A stretch of 64,000 nucleotides of DNA, taken from contig OW203732.1 in NCBI GenBank assembly GCA_934045075.1, forward strand, positions 7,155,001 to 7,219,000, read 5' to 3'. The notes beneath the pieces were generated by a model that ran no database searches, had not been told where the DNA came from, and saw only the letters and a program-made list of their open reading frames with translations. Shown here piece after piece: positions 10,494 through 20,639 of the stretch (the stretch's first letter is position 1; each line of letters begins with the position of its first letter). Both the position numbers and the translations under genes were made by a program. This DNA is from Yponomeuta sedellus (lineage: Eukaryota; Arthropoda; Insecta; Lepidoptera; Yponomeutidae).

Positions 10494-11303
10494 CAATCAT
10501 CATCATCATCGGCCTACGATTGTCCACTGCTGGACATAGGCCTCTCCCATTGCACGCCACTGAGCACGGTCGTCGGCTACTCTCATCCAGCTCTTGCCAG
10601 CCGCCCTGCGAAGATCATCTCTCCACCGAGTCTGAGGACGTCCTACACTACGTTTACCGATCCGCGGTCTCCACTCAAGAACTCTTCTACCCCATCGGTT
10701 ATCAGTTCTTCGGGTTATATGGCCGGCCCACTGCCACTTCAGCATGCTAATTCGGTGGGCTATGTCGGTAACTTTGGTTCTCTGTCGGATGACTTCGTTA
10801 CGAATTCGATCTTTCAGAGAAACCCCTAGCATAGCCCTTTCCATAGCACGCTGAGCGACTTTAAATTTGTGGATCAGCCCCACCGTGAGTGTCTACGTTT
10901 CGGCACCGTATGTCATGACCGGTAGGACGCACTGGTTGAAGACTTTCGTCTTTAGACTCTGTGGGATTGGCGATGTGAAAACTTGACGTAGTTTCCCATA
11001 CGCTGCCCAGCCCAGCTGTATTCTTCTATTGGCCTCTTTCTCAAAGTTGTTTTTACCTAATTGCATGGTTTGCCCGAGGTAAACATACTCCTTAACAACT
11101 TCGAGAATACTGCCTTGAACTGCAATTGGCTCCGGAGTTACGTGTTCATTGAACATAATCTTGGTTTTATCCAAGTTCATCCGAAGACCAATGCGTTGGG
11201 AAACATCAGCTAGGCTATTCAGCATATGTTGCAGATCTTGCAGCGTTTCCGCCATGATGACGACATCGTCTGCAAATCGCAAGTGTGAAAGGTACACGCC
11301 GCA
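10494..11303 (-). pseudogene. RTE-type LINE, RT C-terminal part, one nonsense codon
   Basis: The 3' fragment of a non-LTR retrotransposon. Seen: the RT catalytic box LRFADDVVIM opens the fragment. Next come a palm/thumb segment ending ...VMTYGAET and the RTE C-terminal signature (WAGHITRR, GRRVLEWRP, SVGRPQTRWRDDLRRAAGKS, YVQQW). Both halves are in one frame, divided by a TAG at 10890-10892 where this family normally has Trp. The 3' end is a (GAT)n run at 10494-10510. It is 5' truncated, as expected of LINE insertions. It may be the partner that mobilised the SINEs with GAT-rich tails (inference). Confidence 0.9.
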
Positions 11304-11315
11304 AAAGAACAATAA

Positions 11316-11510
11316 TGTAGCCTATATACCTCCTACTGCAGACCACAGGCTTTTTCTTAAAGAGTTAATGAGCCCGCTGCGGATTAGTAATTACTTGCAA
11401 ACTCTCAGGTACATAAACACCTCAACGACTCAGGTTTCCTCGCGACGGTTCTTTATGCACCATTTACTAATGGCATTGCTAGTAAAAATTCATAATGTAT
11501 GGCAAACTTC
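11316..11510 (-). mobile_element. SINE-C, 3' part, reverse
   Basis: Reads the reverse of SINE-C: CCTCCTACTGCAGACCACAGG, TTAATGAGCCC, AACACCTCAACGACTCAGG, TTTCCTCGCGACGG. It abuts the truncated LINE end. Confidence 0.65.
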
Positions 11511-12290
11511 ATAAACAAAGTCATTGGTACATGACGTCACTGGAGCCCTTAACCTTTCGAACGCGGGTTAAGTGCTTTACTGTCCGCTTTTGCACCTCTT
11601 TACAATTATTAATAGCACATATGTACCAGACTGCCTTAAAATTATTTGATATTTTCCTATAGTATCTGAAATGAAATGTTTGCATCAAATATATTTTGCT
11701 TTCTCTAGGAAGACTTTAGAATTAAAAGACTTGAAAATTGTGTTTTATGACTGTTTAAAGTGGTAGAAAATAAGTTTCACCTTTCTTATGATATGCATTA
11801 CTTACTTTTTACAACAAAGAGATTAATTGATGGGTAATCATTGGTCCCAATGTACTGCTACATAAACTTAGTGCGTTTCATGTTTGTTATCTAAGTTGAC
11901 AATAATATGATGATGCTTCTCAAATAAGGCATTTTCCCAGAACGCGTTTATCTAGAACGCGTTTGCCATTCATCGTTCATTTATATTCATGAGACACGCG
12001 CGAATTCTTGACAAGACTCTCGATGATTCCGTCAAACTTCGACCTATCGGTGGTAATTTAATTTTGTACATCCAACTCATCTTCCCAGCGTTGTTACAGG
12101 GAGACGTGACAAATCGACGCGCCATGACTAGAGCTTTTGAGAGCAGAGAAAAAATAATGGAAGATATTGGTAAAAGTTTCAAAAGAAAAAGTGCACCTCC
12201 GTCGACCACTGATTTTAGTATAATTGTTGAACAAAACTAATGATATCAGATATTAAAAAGGGTTTTAAAACTAAAACTTGATTTCGTCAT
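11511..12290. other. 3' flank of the oxidoreductase gene
   Basis: No gene recognised. The minus strand has no clear AATAAA in the first 100 bp after the stop codon. Confidence 0.4.
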
Positions 12291-13865
12291 TCAGATAACT
12301 TTATGGTCTTCCTTAATTAAATCGGCGCCACGCTCTCCAATCATAATCACAGGGCCATTTGTATTGGAACTTACTGGAGTAGGCATTACACTGGCATCTA
12401 TGACTCTCAAGTTTTTAACGCTATGAACCCTTAAACGACCGTCAACCACAGATGTATTAGGATCCTGGCCCATTCGTGCAGTGCCCATCGGGTGATAGAC
12501 AGTCGTCACAAAATTTTTAGCAATACATTTCCAATACTCCAAACTATCAAGCTTAAAGTCATTGCAAGGTTTGAATTCAATCCTGCCTAATTTACCCTCA
12601 ACAGATTTATAGAACTTGCTTTCAACCACTTTAGTAAGCATTTTTATTCCCTCAGCTGTTTTGATCAAATCTATTTCGTTTGCAAAATAATTTGCATAAA
12701 TTATTGGATATTCTCTGGCGTTGCTTGAGCTCAATGAGATATTGCCTTTTGATAACGGACGTAAAAGGTGAAATAAAAATAAATGTAAAGTTGCATCTAC
12801 GTTTTGTCTCAGTACCGAATCAAGCGGTTCTGGTTTGAAAATTGGAATATTTTCAAGAAATTTACGTGTTCTGGAAGAGTTTCTGTAAAATATCTGTAAA
12901 TGAATTTGAAAGTCAGGAATGGAGGCATATTTGTTCAATGAATAAAATGCAGCCACATCTGTAATACTATTTTGAGCTAATAAACCTGTTTGATTAAAAA
13001 TATATTTTACTGCTTCAAAATTAGTTTTACCCTCATCTTCATAACCTGGTTGTTTTGCATACACTGTTATTGGAATGCTTAAGTGATCTCTTAAGTTATT
13101 TCCCACTTCTGGTGAGTCAGCTATAACGTCAATGTTATGTTGCCTTAGGTGAGCCTGAGGTCCGATGCCTGATAACATCAAAAGCTGTGGTGTATTTATG
13201 GATCCAGTGCAGATGATTACTTCTTTGTTGGCGTAAAAATTTTGCTCCTTCCCATTCTTGTCAATTGTTATACCAACTGCCGTATTATTTTTACGATTTA
13301 TAATAACTTTTATTACCAGCGCATTTTTTATAATAAAAAGGTTCCTTCTATCTCGAATTGGAGATAGATACGATGAGGCAGTATCTGCTCTCCGACCGTT
13401 TGCAGCATTACCTCTAATTAAACCTGATCCTAGTAGGTTAGCAGCATTAAGATCTGGTACATTCTTGAAACCAATTTCATCATAAGCATCTAGTACACCA
13501 AGAGTAAGGTCTCTGTATGTACTATTGAACTGGTTAACTACCAATGGACCTTCATGTCCGTATTCGTTGCTTACTCTGTCATCGTTCAGTAAAGCCACGC
13601 TTTGCAAGCTCTCGGCCTTCTTAAAATATTTGCGCACTATATCTGGTCTCCACTCTGTATTGCCCTCGTTGTACCAACTTCTGTAGTCACAGTGACTTCC
13701 TTTGAAATACAGCATGTTATTGATATTGCTACAGCCACCCAGCATCTTTCCTCTCGGCCAATATACTCTGCCATTTTCGATGCCCTGGCTAGATTTACCA
13801 TCGTCCTGTGTGTAGTACTGCCAGTCATATTTTGTTAAGAAAACTCCTCTATCTAAGTTGGGTAC
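12291..13865 (-). CDS. GMC-family FAD oxidoreductase, last exon
   Basis: Insect glucose dehydrogenase/choline dehydrogenase-like flavoprotein; family members oxidise an alcohol group using FAD. Model: exons 14991-15127, 14022-14155 and 12291-13865 (minus strand), with GT-AG introns of phases 1 and 0 that join in frame into about 614 residues, close to the family's 600-650. This exon holds GMC signature 1 (WPRGKMLGGCSNINNMLY), signature 2 (GSINTPQLLMLSGIGP), and the C-terminal catalytic region YHPMGTARMG with NTNGPVIMIGERGADLI. All expected residues are present and there are no stops, so it looks functional. The exon starts at CAG|GTACCC; an in-frame Met 15 bases earlier belongs to the intron. 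A start codon or signal-peptide exon further right is not identified. Substrate unknown. Confidence 0.92.
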   Translation of the reverse strand, partial: VPNLDRGVFLTKYDWQYYTQDDGKSSQGIENGRVYWPRGKMLGGCSNINNMLYFKGSHCDYRSWYNEGNTEWRPDIVRKYFKKAESLQSVALLNDDRVSNEYGHEGPLVVNQFNSTYRDLTLGVLDAYDEIGFKNVPDLNAANLLGSGLIRGNAANGRRADTASSYLSPIRDRRNLFIIKNALVIKVIINRKNNTAVGITIDKNGKEQNFYANKEVIICTGSINTPQLLMLSGIGPQAHLRQHNIDVIADSPEVGNNLRDHLSIPITVYAKQPGYEDEGKTNFEAVKYIFNQTGLLAQNSITDVAAFYSLNKYASIPDFQIHLQIFYRNSSRTRKFLENIPIFKPEPLDSVLRQNVDATLHLFLFHLLRPLSKGNISLSSSNAREYPIIYANYFANEIDLIKTAEGIKMLTKVVESKFYKSVEGKLGRIEFKPCNDFKLDSLEYWKCIAKNFVTTVYHPMGTARMGQDPNTSVVDGRLRVHSVKNLRVIDASVMPTPVSSNTNGPVIMIGERGADLIKEDHKVI

Positions 13866-14021
13866 CTGAAACGTTTTCAATTCCTTTTAAATATTTATGC
13901 GTATTGAAGTGGCACCATATGAGACATTATGTCACCATATCACCTATTTGAGTAATGGATGTATGCCCGCTGCGGGCGTATGCCACGCAAAAAGGTTGTC
14001 CATGGATGCGAATATACTTAC

Positions 14022-14155
14022 GGTGCTTTCAATGGGTGGGTCATCACCTGCTTCCACGAGTAGGATATTCCAGTGGCTTATTTCACTGAGTCTATTAGCG
14101 ACTACGCAGCCAGCGCTGCCTCCTCCGACTATAATGAAATCGAACCGTTGTCCAT
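14022..14155 (-). CDS. GMC oxidoreductase, FAD-binding exon
   Basis: Encodes [18 protein letters not shown] and then [19 protein letters not shown]. This is the Rossmann dinucleotide-binding motif GxGxxG (here GGGSAG) and the acidic end of its second strand. Bounded by an acceptor (TTGCAG|AT) and a donor (ACC|GTAAGT). It joins the last exon at phase 0 through a 156-bp intron, 13866-14021. Supplies the FAD site missing from the large exon. Confidence 0.88.
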
Positions 14156-14351
14156 CTGCAATTAGTGATTTACTTTTATTATAAGTACTAGTGGGCTTCT
14201 TAAACGAATATTAATGATTATTAGTAGATAGAATGGAATAATAACTTTGTGTCTTTGTTATGTTTGGAGTGCTACGAAAGAATGGTTTTATAAAGCCACT
14301 CTTCTTTTATCTCTTCGTTATCTCTTGGTATAGTAACCAAAGTCATTCAGT

Positions 14352-14690
14352 AAAATTATAGAAGGTTATTTCAGGTTCACTCGCTCGCCAGGTCTTTATC
14401 GCTTGTAGGCCCGGCTGTCTGAGTGATCTTAAACGGTCACAAAGGTTAAGAACACAAACAACAGCAACGGGCGCGATTAGGCCATGGATGGGTGACCCAC
14501 TATAACTAACGCTAATGGCATTTTTCCGTGCGGACTGTGCTTTGGAAGGCACTTTAGCAGTTGGTGCCGACTGCCGTCGGTAGATGGCAGTCCTTAAGCC
14601 AAGTCAGAGGCCTTATACCTTCCCCAGGGAAAAGACCCGTGCCCCTCGGTGCGGACATAACGGGTTGTTGATGATTGATGATAAAAAAAT
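14352..14690 (+). mobile_element. SINE-5S (subfamily II) in the oxidoreductase intron
   Basis: Inserted in the 835-bp intron, opposite to the gene. The head is especially 5S-like: AACGGGCGCGATTAG and CATGGATGGGTGACC. The tail is CATAACGGGTTGTTGATGAT. Confidence 0.85.
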
Positions 14691-14735
14691 CGACTGTCAG
14701 TTTATCTATCGTATGTTATCTGTGATCACTTACTC

Positions 14736-14920
14736 GTAAGTACTTTACACCACATACTTAAGGCTTGAGGTGACTGAGGTGTTCAAATGCCTCGGCGCTT
14801 GAAAATGCCAATCCACGGTGGCCTTGGCGTTGGCCCCCGGGGTAGAGTATGGCCTAGACCATCCATATAGAAGAGACCCGTGCCCCTCGGTGGGGACATA
14901 ATAGGTTGATGATGATTCCA
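14736..14920 (+). mobile_element. SINE-C fragment joined to SINE-5S fragment
   Basis: 14736-14822 is SINE-C (GAGGTGTTCAAATGCCTCGG). 14824-14920 is the SINE-5S end (TTGGCCCCCGGGGTAGAG, ACCCGTGCCCCTCGGTGG). Both lie in the oxidoreductase intron. Confidence 0.7.
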
Positions 14921-14990
14921 GGTCTAACCAAAGACATTCCATTACATGACAGAAGGTAATTCTAGGACAAAGAGTAACAAGAAGACTTAC

Positions 14991-15127
14991 CAATAACGTC
15001 AGCTTCCGGAGGAATTTCTGCTCTTGGAATCAAGCATTGCAACGCTGCAAAGTACTGCAGCGCAGTTGCGAACGTATTACCCGCTTCGCCGCTTGTTGGT
15101 GCCAAGCATGATGAGTGGTTGTAGCTG
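14991..15127 (-). CDS. GMC oxidoreductase, upstream exon
   Basis: Reads from SYNHSSCLAPTSGEAGNTF, through ALQYFAALQCLIPRAEIPPE, to ADVI. It closes with G|GTAAGT at phase 1, completing an Asp codon with the next exon. Insect GMC proteins have a similar hydrophobic segment before the FAD motif. The acceptor TTTTTGTAG|C sits at 15128-15130. No Met is in frame, so at least one more 5' exon is expected. Confidence 0.75.
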
Positions 15128-15216
15128 CTACAAAAATAATTTATTGCCTTACTAGAAACACTATGTGAAGAAAGTAAAGTTCGTAATCACACCATCGTGA
15201 ATATGGTTAAGTTTAT

Positions 15217-15743
15217 CCTTTCGGCAACTAAATTTCGCAGGCGGTTGTGAAAAAAGAATTTTTATTCTTTGTCGGCAACTAGTTGCAAATAAAGTTCTTT
15301 TTTCTTTATTCGCAACTAGTCGCCAACAAACAATATTTTATCCGCCATGGCAACTGAGTTTCTTAACCAGTTGTGAAAAAGGAGTTTATATTCTTTCTTG
15401 ACAACTAGTTGTGACAGAATTAATGGGAGGCTTTATTCATTAGTTGACATAAAAAACCTTATAAAAAACCTTTTTCTAGAATTACTGGCCAGGGTTATTT
15501 TTAAGTAAACTTATAGACCAAGGACTGTTATATTATTGTATTCGATGAAAATTACTACATGGCTGCGTAAGAAGAAAATGGATTCTGCTACTGCAACTAG
15601 TGTTTTTGAAAAATTCCTTGTTGGCAACTTGTTGAGTATAAAGAAAAAAAAAATCTTTATTCGCAAGTAGTTGCCGCCAAATAATAAACATTCCTTTTAC
15701 AGAACCGGTTGCGAAGTTTAGTTGCCATGGCGACCGAAAGGAG
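15217..15743. mobile_element. Candidate DNA element with inverted ends and repeated GCAACTAGTTGC motifs
   Basis: The left end CCTTTCGGCAACTAAATTTCG and the right end, read in reverse (CCTTTCGGTCGCC, then GGCAACTAAACTTCG), match apart from a 9-bp insert. Inside, variants of the palindrome GCAACTAGTTGC recur at about 15270, 15315, 15400 and 15625. No coding capacity. Target duplication not seen. Confidence 0.45.
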
Positions 15744-15785
15744 TTTTGTTTGTCATATTATATTTATGATTATGAGCGTCGTTAG

Positions 15786-16245
15786 CTCGTTGAGTAGAAC
15801 AATGGACTCGGAAGCGAGAGAGCCAGTGCGGGCATGCACCAATGACTTTGTTTTCTAAGTAATGTTTATACTATTTTTATTTTTAATGCACTAACCCGTG
15901 CTAAGGAACAAATGTAAAAACCTATTTAGAGGCTAAACATTTTTCACCCGTGAGTCGCCCATTGGCTCAATTGGTAGAGCGCTGGCACGGATAGCCAGAG
16001 GTTGCGGGTTCGAATCCCGGCATGGGTGAAATTTTTAGCCTCTAAATAGGTTTTTAAATTCTAAGTAATGTGCCACTCGTTAACCGTCAAAGAGATTGAG
16101 AGGAAACCTGAAGGTCTGAGGTGTTCAAATACCTCAGAGCTTGAAATGGGAAATCCGCTGTGGGCGCGCGTGGTAATTAACCCCATACTCTCTGTCTGAG
16201 AGAACGCTTGTAAACAGAAGTATCACGTTTATGGGCTACAAAAAA
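15786..16245 (+). mobile_element. SINE-C split by a snap-back SINE
   Basis: Head at 15786-15865 (GTAGAACAATGGACTCGG, TGACTTTGTTTTCTAAG). The body resumes at 16059-16245 (GAGGAAACCTGAAGGTCTG, AAATACCTCAGAGC, CATACTCTCTGTCTGAG). The break is the insertion at 15866-16058. Confidence 0.85.
15866..16058 (+). mobile_element. Snap-back SINE-A, 193 bp
   Basis: The left arm is an inverted SINE-A long tail (TTTTTAATGCACTAACCCG, AACCTATTTAGAGGCT). The right arm is a sense tRNA-like unit (GGCTCAATTGGTAGAGC, GGTTCGAATCCCGG) ending TAGGTTTTTAAA. The 13-bp duplication TTCTAAGTAATGT at 15853-15865 and 16059-16071 proves the two arms inserted together into the SINE-C. Confidence 0.9.
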
Positions 16246-16257
16246 ACCTCTGCAAAT

Positions 16258-16465
16258 ATGAGTTGTGGCGAGCACATGTCAACTCTGCGCGCGCACTACA
16301 AACTGCAACATTCCTGCATCGCGCAATCAAAGTGTTTCAATGACATACCATAAATATAAATTCAGACTATCAATAGTTGGACCGGCCGTCCCCAAGCATA
16401 CGATCTGCCTGGCGGGAAATTTCCCTTTATAGTGAAAGCGCACGATCACCCGCTCTTCCCTATAG
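16258..16465 (+). repeat. Repeat G, copy 1
   Basis: About 200 bp shared with 56515-56710: TGTGGCGAGCACATGTCAAC, GCATCGCGCAATCAAAG, GACCGGCCGT, GCATACGATCTGCCTGGCGG. Function and class unknown. Confidence 0.75.
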
Positions 16466-16570
16466 AGTAAATACATTTTTGGAGTTACTGAAAAGCATCC
16501 AGTTAAAATTAAATTTTCGTTCCACCATTGAAGAAACAAATAAACAGTGCTATAACAGAGCATAACATAA

Positions 16571-16788
16571 CATTTACATACAGGCACATGCATTGCTTCC
16601 TCAGATCATCTGAGATTGCTTCTGACCCCACACTAAGATACCCTGCGTCTTCAGAACCAGAAACAACGACATCACGAACATATAAACATCCAAGACATGG
16701 GCTTTGTTTTCTTGTCCCCAGCAGGGATTTGAACCCGGGATCTCTTGAATGGTAGGCAGATACGCTACTGCGGTGCCACAGAGGTCGT
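16571..16788 (-). mobile_element. SINE-B, full length
   Basis: The head at the right reads on the minus strand ACCTCTGTGGCACCGCAGTA, with B box GGTTCAAATCC. The body follows leftward, containing an 18-bp local duplication near 16592-16615. Confidence 0.82.
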
Positions 16789-17218
16789 CATAATTATATC
16801 TTCTTATCAAATAGTGTTAGCGCAGACCAGCGTAGCTGACCAAATTAATTGACTGATAAAATAAAGCTGTTTCTTACTCACCACGACATGCCTGAAGCAC
16901 TCGATGTTTTTAACCTGTAGATACTTACTAATGAGTGAAATTCATTAACAACATAACAACGCTGCTTAATGTTGCTAACCGATTCGGTTTATCGCTTTAG
17001 CATTAAAAAGTTAAAAAGTTGAATTTAAAGTTATCGCTTTAGATAAGCGCGCGTCTTTCGCTAATGTAGAGTTGACAGAACATCAACATTGACATAAGTA
17101 TACTCTAATCAGTTACGTTAAGGGTGTCTTTACAAAGGTTGATCTCCTGTCGACTGTACAATATGTTAGGGTACGGCGGCTTTATTTACTGGCTAACTTT
17201 ATTAACTGTTAATATTTC
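16789..17218. other. No feature recognised
   Basis: AT-rich; nothing to annotate. Confidence 0.4.
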
Positions 17219-17566
17219 TACGCTCGTGACCTAGTGGAGCCGAGTGATTGGAATGAATCACTTGGGTTAAGCAATAACAGGCGCGGTTAGGTGCTGGATG
17301 GGTAGCCATCCCGTGACTACCGCTAGTGGCATTTTTTCCGATCGCTTCCATACTTCTTAAGGCACTTAAGCCACTAGTGCCAGCTGTCATGTAATGGCAG
17401 TCGTTGAGGCATGTCAGAGGCCCTATGGGCAGCTTGTAACTTCTAACAGTAGGGCCTGTCACGGTCCTCCACCAACCCGGACTTGGCCCCAGTGGTGGAG
17501 TAAGGCCTAACCTTCCTGCGATCCAGGAAGAGACCTGTGCCCCTGGGGACACACAAAGATGTCATC
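17219..17566 (+). mobile_element. SINE-5S, full length, plus strand
   Basis: Reads 5' to 3': GCTCGTGACCTAGTGGAGCC, then the 5S-like GGGTTAAGCAATAACAGGCG, CGGTTAGGTGCTGGATGGGT, then the middle and CCTGCGATCCAGGAAGAGAC. Confidence 0.85.
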
Positions 17567-17643
17567 ATGAATATTACTATGATGCCTATCTGTATATTAG
17601 GTTTCCTTTTGTTTCCTGATTTTGAATAAGTTACATGTTACGA

Positions 17644-17690
17644 TTTGGTTATTTCAAGTAAATGAAGTATGTTTACTTGAAATAACCAAA
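17644..17690. repeat. Palindrome, 19-bp arms
   Basis: TTTGGTTATTTCAAGTAAA and its exact reverse complement, 9 bp apart. A smaller ACGGACATA...TATGTCCGT follows near 17770-17790. Confidence 0.8.
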
Positions 17691-17929
17691 CCTAATATGT
17701 GATTTTTCAAAATAACACATAAACGTTGACAAGATCATCACTCAACAGGTTAGTGAAAATTAAATGTTTAACGGACATATTATGTCCGTTATCTCGATTT
17801 TGAATTTAATTTTGGAGAAAAAGTGGACAAAACAAAAACTCCAAAACAAGTATTTTCAGTTTTTTCAACTTAATTAACAGACTTTACATAATATTCGTTA
17901 GAAAACCTAAAATGCATGCAATGAACTGA

Positions 17930-18110
17930 CTTCAATTCAATAATCGTTAAACACCAAGGTGGTGATGGCGGGACCACCGCACGAACTTTCTGCCGAGGCG
18001 GCAGAGAATGGCCAATGACAGCGAATTGGTGAGAGAAAAACGGGGAGGCCTTTGCCCAGCAGTGGGACACTAAATTGGCAAATTAAAAAAATAATTAAAA
18101 CTGTTTTTAT
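17930..18110 (+). mobile_element. LINE 3' end fragment
   Basis: ACCAAGGTGGTGATGGCGGG ... GAGGCCTTTGCCCAGCAGTG, then GGGACACTAAATTGGC and an A-rich end. The CCCAGCAGTGGGAC ending is typical of lepidopteran LINE 3' ends. Confidence 0.5.
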
Positions 18111-18811
18111 ACGGATTTATGCTCGTTTATTACATTTTTTTACAATTTTCCAACGTTTCGGCACTTTTTCAGGTGCCGTGGTCCCGGATGACTGAGGTGA
18201 CAGGTGTCTTTTAGAAATCATTAACGGTTAGTTTACTACCCTCGGCAAAAATTACAAAAGTTAATTACAAACCAATTATTTTTTTTTATATAAAGTCAAC
18301 AATATTGATTATTAGTAATTGAAGTTAAAATTAAATTTATAAACTAATTACTTTTTATGAACTTAAAGATACTGATTATTAATTGAAATTAAATTTATCC
18401 GCCGGCATCCAAATTTTAATAGAGATCGTGGTTGGAACATACCGGTAGCATGGGAACCAGTGCTTAAGTGCATGAGACCCCATTGCTAGAAGTGTGACTG
18501 TAGAATAAATAATAAAAATTAATTTAACAGTTTCAATTATGTCTACTGCTCGTGTTAACCTTAGAAAAAACTACATTGAAAAAAGTAAAATAATAATCTT
18601 TAAAGTAAATAACTGCACATCCATCATCCACGTAATTCAGTAAGAACGTGACAACGGAATAAGACCCTGTAAACGGAACCACAACTTATTAACATAATTA
18701 CTATCGCCATGGTGTGAGGCTTCATTATACTATCTCTGAAAGTCACAAACAGACGGCGCAACACAATTTTATAGATACCTAATAACAGAAAGACCACATT
18801 TCAGCCAGGTT
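18111..18811. other. No gene
   Basis: Contains AACGTTTCGGCACTTTTTCA near 18150, similar in style to 45697 (GACGTTTCGGCCACGTTGC); probably old repeat. Confidence 0.35.
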
Positions 18812-18974
18812 TTCACGGTCTTAGTGCGCTCGGTCCGAGTGCGCCATCCGAGTAAACTGATGCTTCTGATTGGCTATTTTGGTGTATATTTGGTTGTCAA
18901 GTAAAACCGTCCAATCCGAAGCATTAGTTTACTCGGATGGCGCACTCGGTCCGTGCGTACTAAGACCGTAAAAC
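18812..18974. mobile_element. MITE with about 58-bp inverted repeats
   Basis: ACGGTCTTAGTGCGCTCGGT through GATGCTTCTGATTGG is repeated in reverse at the right end, with a handful of mismatches. Only about 45 bp separate the arms. No coding capacity. Confidence 0.8.
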
Positions 18975-19547
18975 GCGACTTTAAATAGAACCCTCATTGA
19001 ATGTTACTAGGTTTGTTACCTAAATATCCATGTCCTTTGCTAAACATTGGACCATGCAGGACTAATTTAGGAAAGTACGCTCCTCTGCAACGTATGTCTA
19101 ACCTATATAACACATCTTCAGTCAAAAACATACCTTGTATTTTGACTGAAGATTAAATTACGAAAGAAGACTGATTGATATGTATTACAGTTTGTTGATT
19201 TTTACATGCATGATGCGAAAGCCTATAACTGGGCGAGCAATTACCGTGCTATTTTTTTTTCTCTGTGACTGTTGTATCGGCTGTTAGATATCCTGTTTTA
19301 GTGGTCCTATTTTGTCCTATTATTAGTAAAGCGTCTAGCAATACTGAACAAGGTGGTAATTTTGTCAAATGAGAATTTTTATTATATTTTTTGGTTTTAT
19401 TAATATTTTTAAATACTCGTAGTAAACCAATACAAAAAGTAGAGCTTACACTAAACTATACGTAAAAATTTTATATACAACATCGAACTTGGGCAAATTC
19501 TACAGGGCAACATAAATTCCTGAATTAATTATAGGTTTTTTTTAAAT
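18975..19547. other. No gene; one small palindrome
   Basis: ATCTTCAGTCAAAA and its reverse complement lie at 19114-19127 and 19140-19153. Otherwise nothing recognised. Confidence 0.5.
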
Positions 19548-19608
19548 CACAGGATAGCCTAGTATGGGGCCAGAAGCAATGTACCTACTTACTTCATGTA
19601 TGTAAATG
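19548..19608 (+). mobile_element. SINE-B 3' fragment
   Basis: ATCACAGGATAGCCTAGTAT then GGGGCCAGAAGCAATGTACC and ATGTATGTAAATG. The next 320 bp are AT-rich with nothing recognised. Confidence 0.6.
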
Positions 19609-19929
19609 TAAAAATACTACTTTTGTTTATTACGAGTTTAGATTTGTTTTGCTGCCTTATTTTGGTTTCAACTATGCTTAGCCATATACCATGAAAACAA
19701 ACATATTTGTTCAATAGAATTAAATAGCATAAAAAATACCGTAAGCTGCAACATTGGCAACGTCCATAAAGCACGAGTTTACCAAATAAATATATATAAA
19801 CTCTGATTATTCGAAAAGTATATTGCTATCCCTCTGTAGTGCAACAATAAAATTATTATTAAAACCAGCCAAGCAATTAAGGAATATTAGTGATTTTGCA
19901 CTTTGCTCTATATAAATATTGGCAGGGTC

Positions 19930-20065
19930 GGTGAAAAGCTTACAGCCAGAGGAAGATTGCCGCCGCGATGACCGCCGCGTGGTACCCACTCCGTGGCAGT
20001 CCCGCCCACCTATTTGGGTGCATGCGGCTTACTTGGCCGGCCCAGTTCCACTTCAGTTTGGCACG
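19930..20065 (-). pseudogene. LINE C-terminal fragment
   Basis: The minus strand encodes KLKWNWAGQVSRMHPNRW, the WAGH-type signature seen also at 10.7 kb. It then loses frame over ARG/GLY-rich coding. Confidence 0.65.
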
Positions 20066-20159
20066 TGCAAATACACAGCACATGCTATGTACTATTAAGA
20101 TAAAAAAGGTAATAGTAGATTATGCATTAAGGGAATAAAACCATGTATTACGTCATGGG

Positions 20160-20295
20160 CGGTATATTGAACCCTGAGCGGAGCGAAGGACTCCGAGTTA
20201 ACTCCCGAGCGCAGCGAGGGAGTTAAATTTTAACTCCTGAGCAAAGCGAGGGAGTTATGTAGAGTCCTGAGTGAAGCCAGGGGTTCATACCGCCC
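20160..20295. repeat. Short repeated GAGCGAAGCGAGGGAGTTA-like motifs
   Basis: GAGCGGAGCGAAGGACTCC, CGAGCGCAGCGAGGGAGTTA, GAGCAAAGCGAGGGAGTTA and GAGTGAAGCCAGGGG follow each other about every 35 bp. Class unknown. Flanks 20066-20159 and 20296-20639 show no gene. Confidence 0.55.
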
Positions 20296-20639
20296 GAGAC
20301 TAAGACATGTTTTATTCCAGAGGTGAATACTCTACTTTTCACACCATCTGGGAGACAATAAAATTTTTCTTTTTTTTATTGGTGTTTCGCGCGGTCACAC
20401 GACACAGTAGTTTAGAAAAAAAAGAAAAAAGAGGTGAGTTTCGAACAACAATTCGAATTTCGAATTGCAATGCGGGGGGGCTTCTTCATAGTTTTCATGC
20501 GAATTTTGACATTCTAAATTCAAATCACTTTATTCCCTAGGGAAATTCTTCATTATTATTGCCCTCGAGAGACAAGGCTATGCTTTACGATGATATTTGA
20601 CGGTACGTAATAAGGCATTGTCGAGCAGGAGGTGTGAAA

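Noticed and set aside
10520..10750. Plus-strand 76-residue frame
   Set aside because: Antisense of the RTE LINE C-terminus.
11989..12240. Overlapping plus/minus frames of about 80 residues downstream of the oxidoreductase
   Set aside because: Mirror-image frames without a domain, splice signal or start context.
13258..13838. Plus-strand frames within the oxidoreductase exon
   Set aside because: Antisense shadows of the GMC coding sequence.
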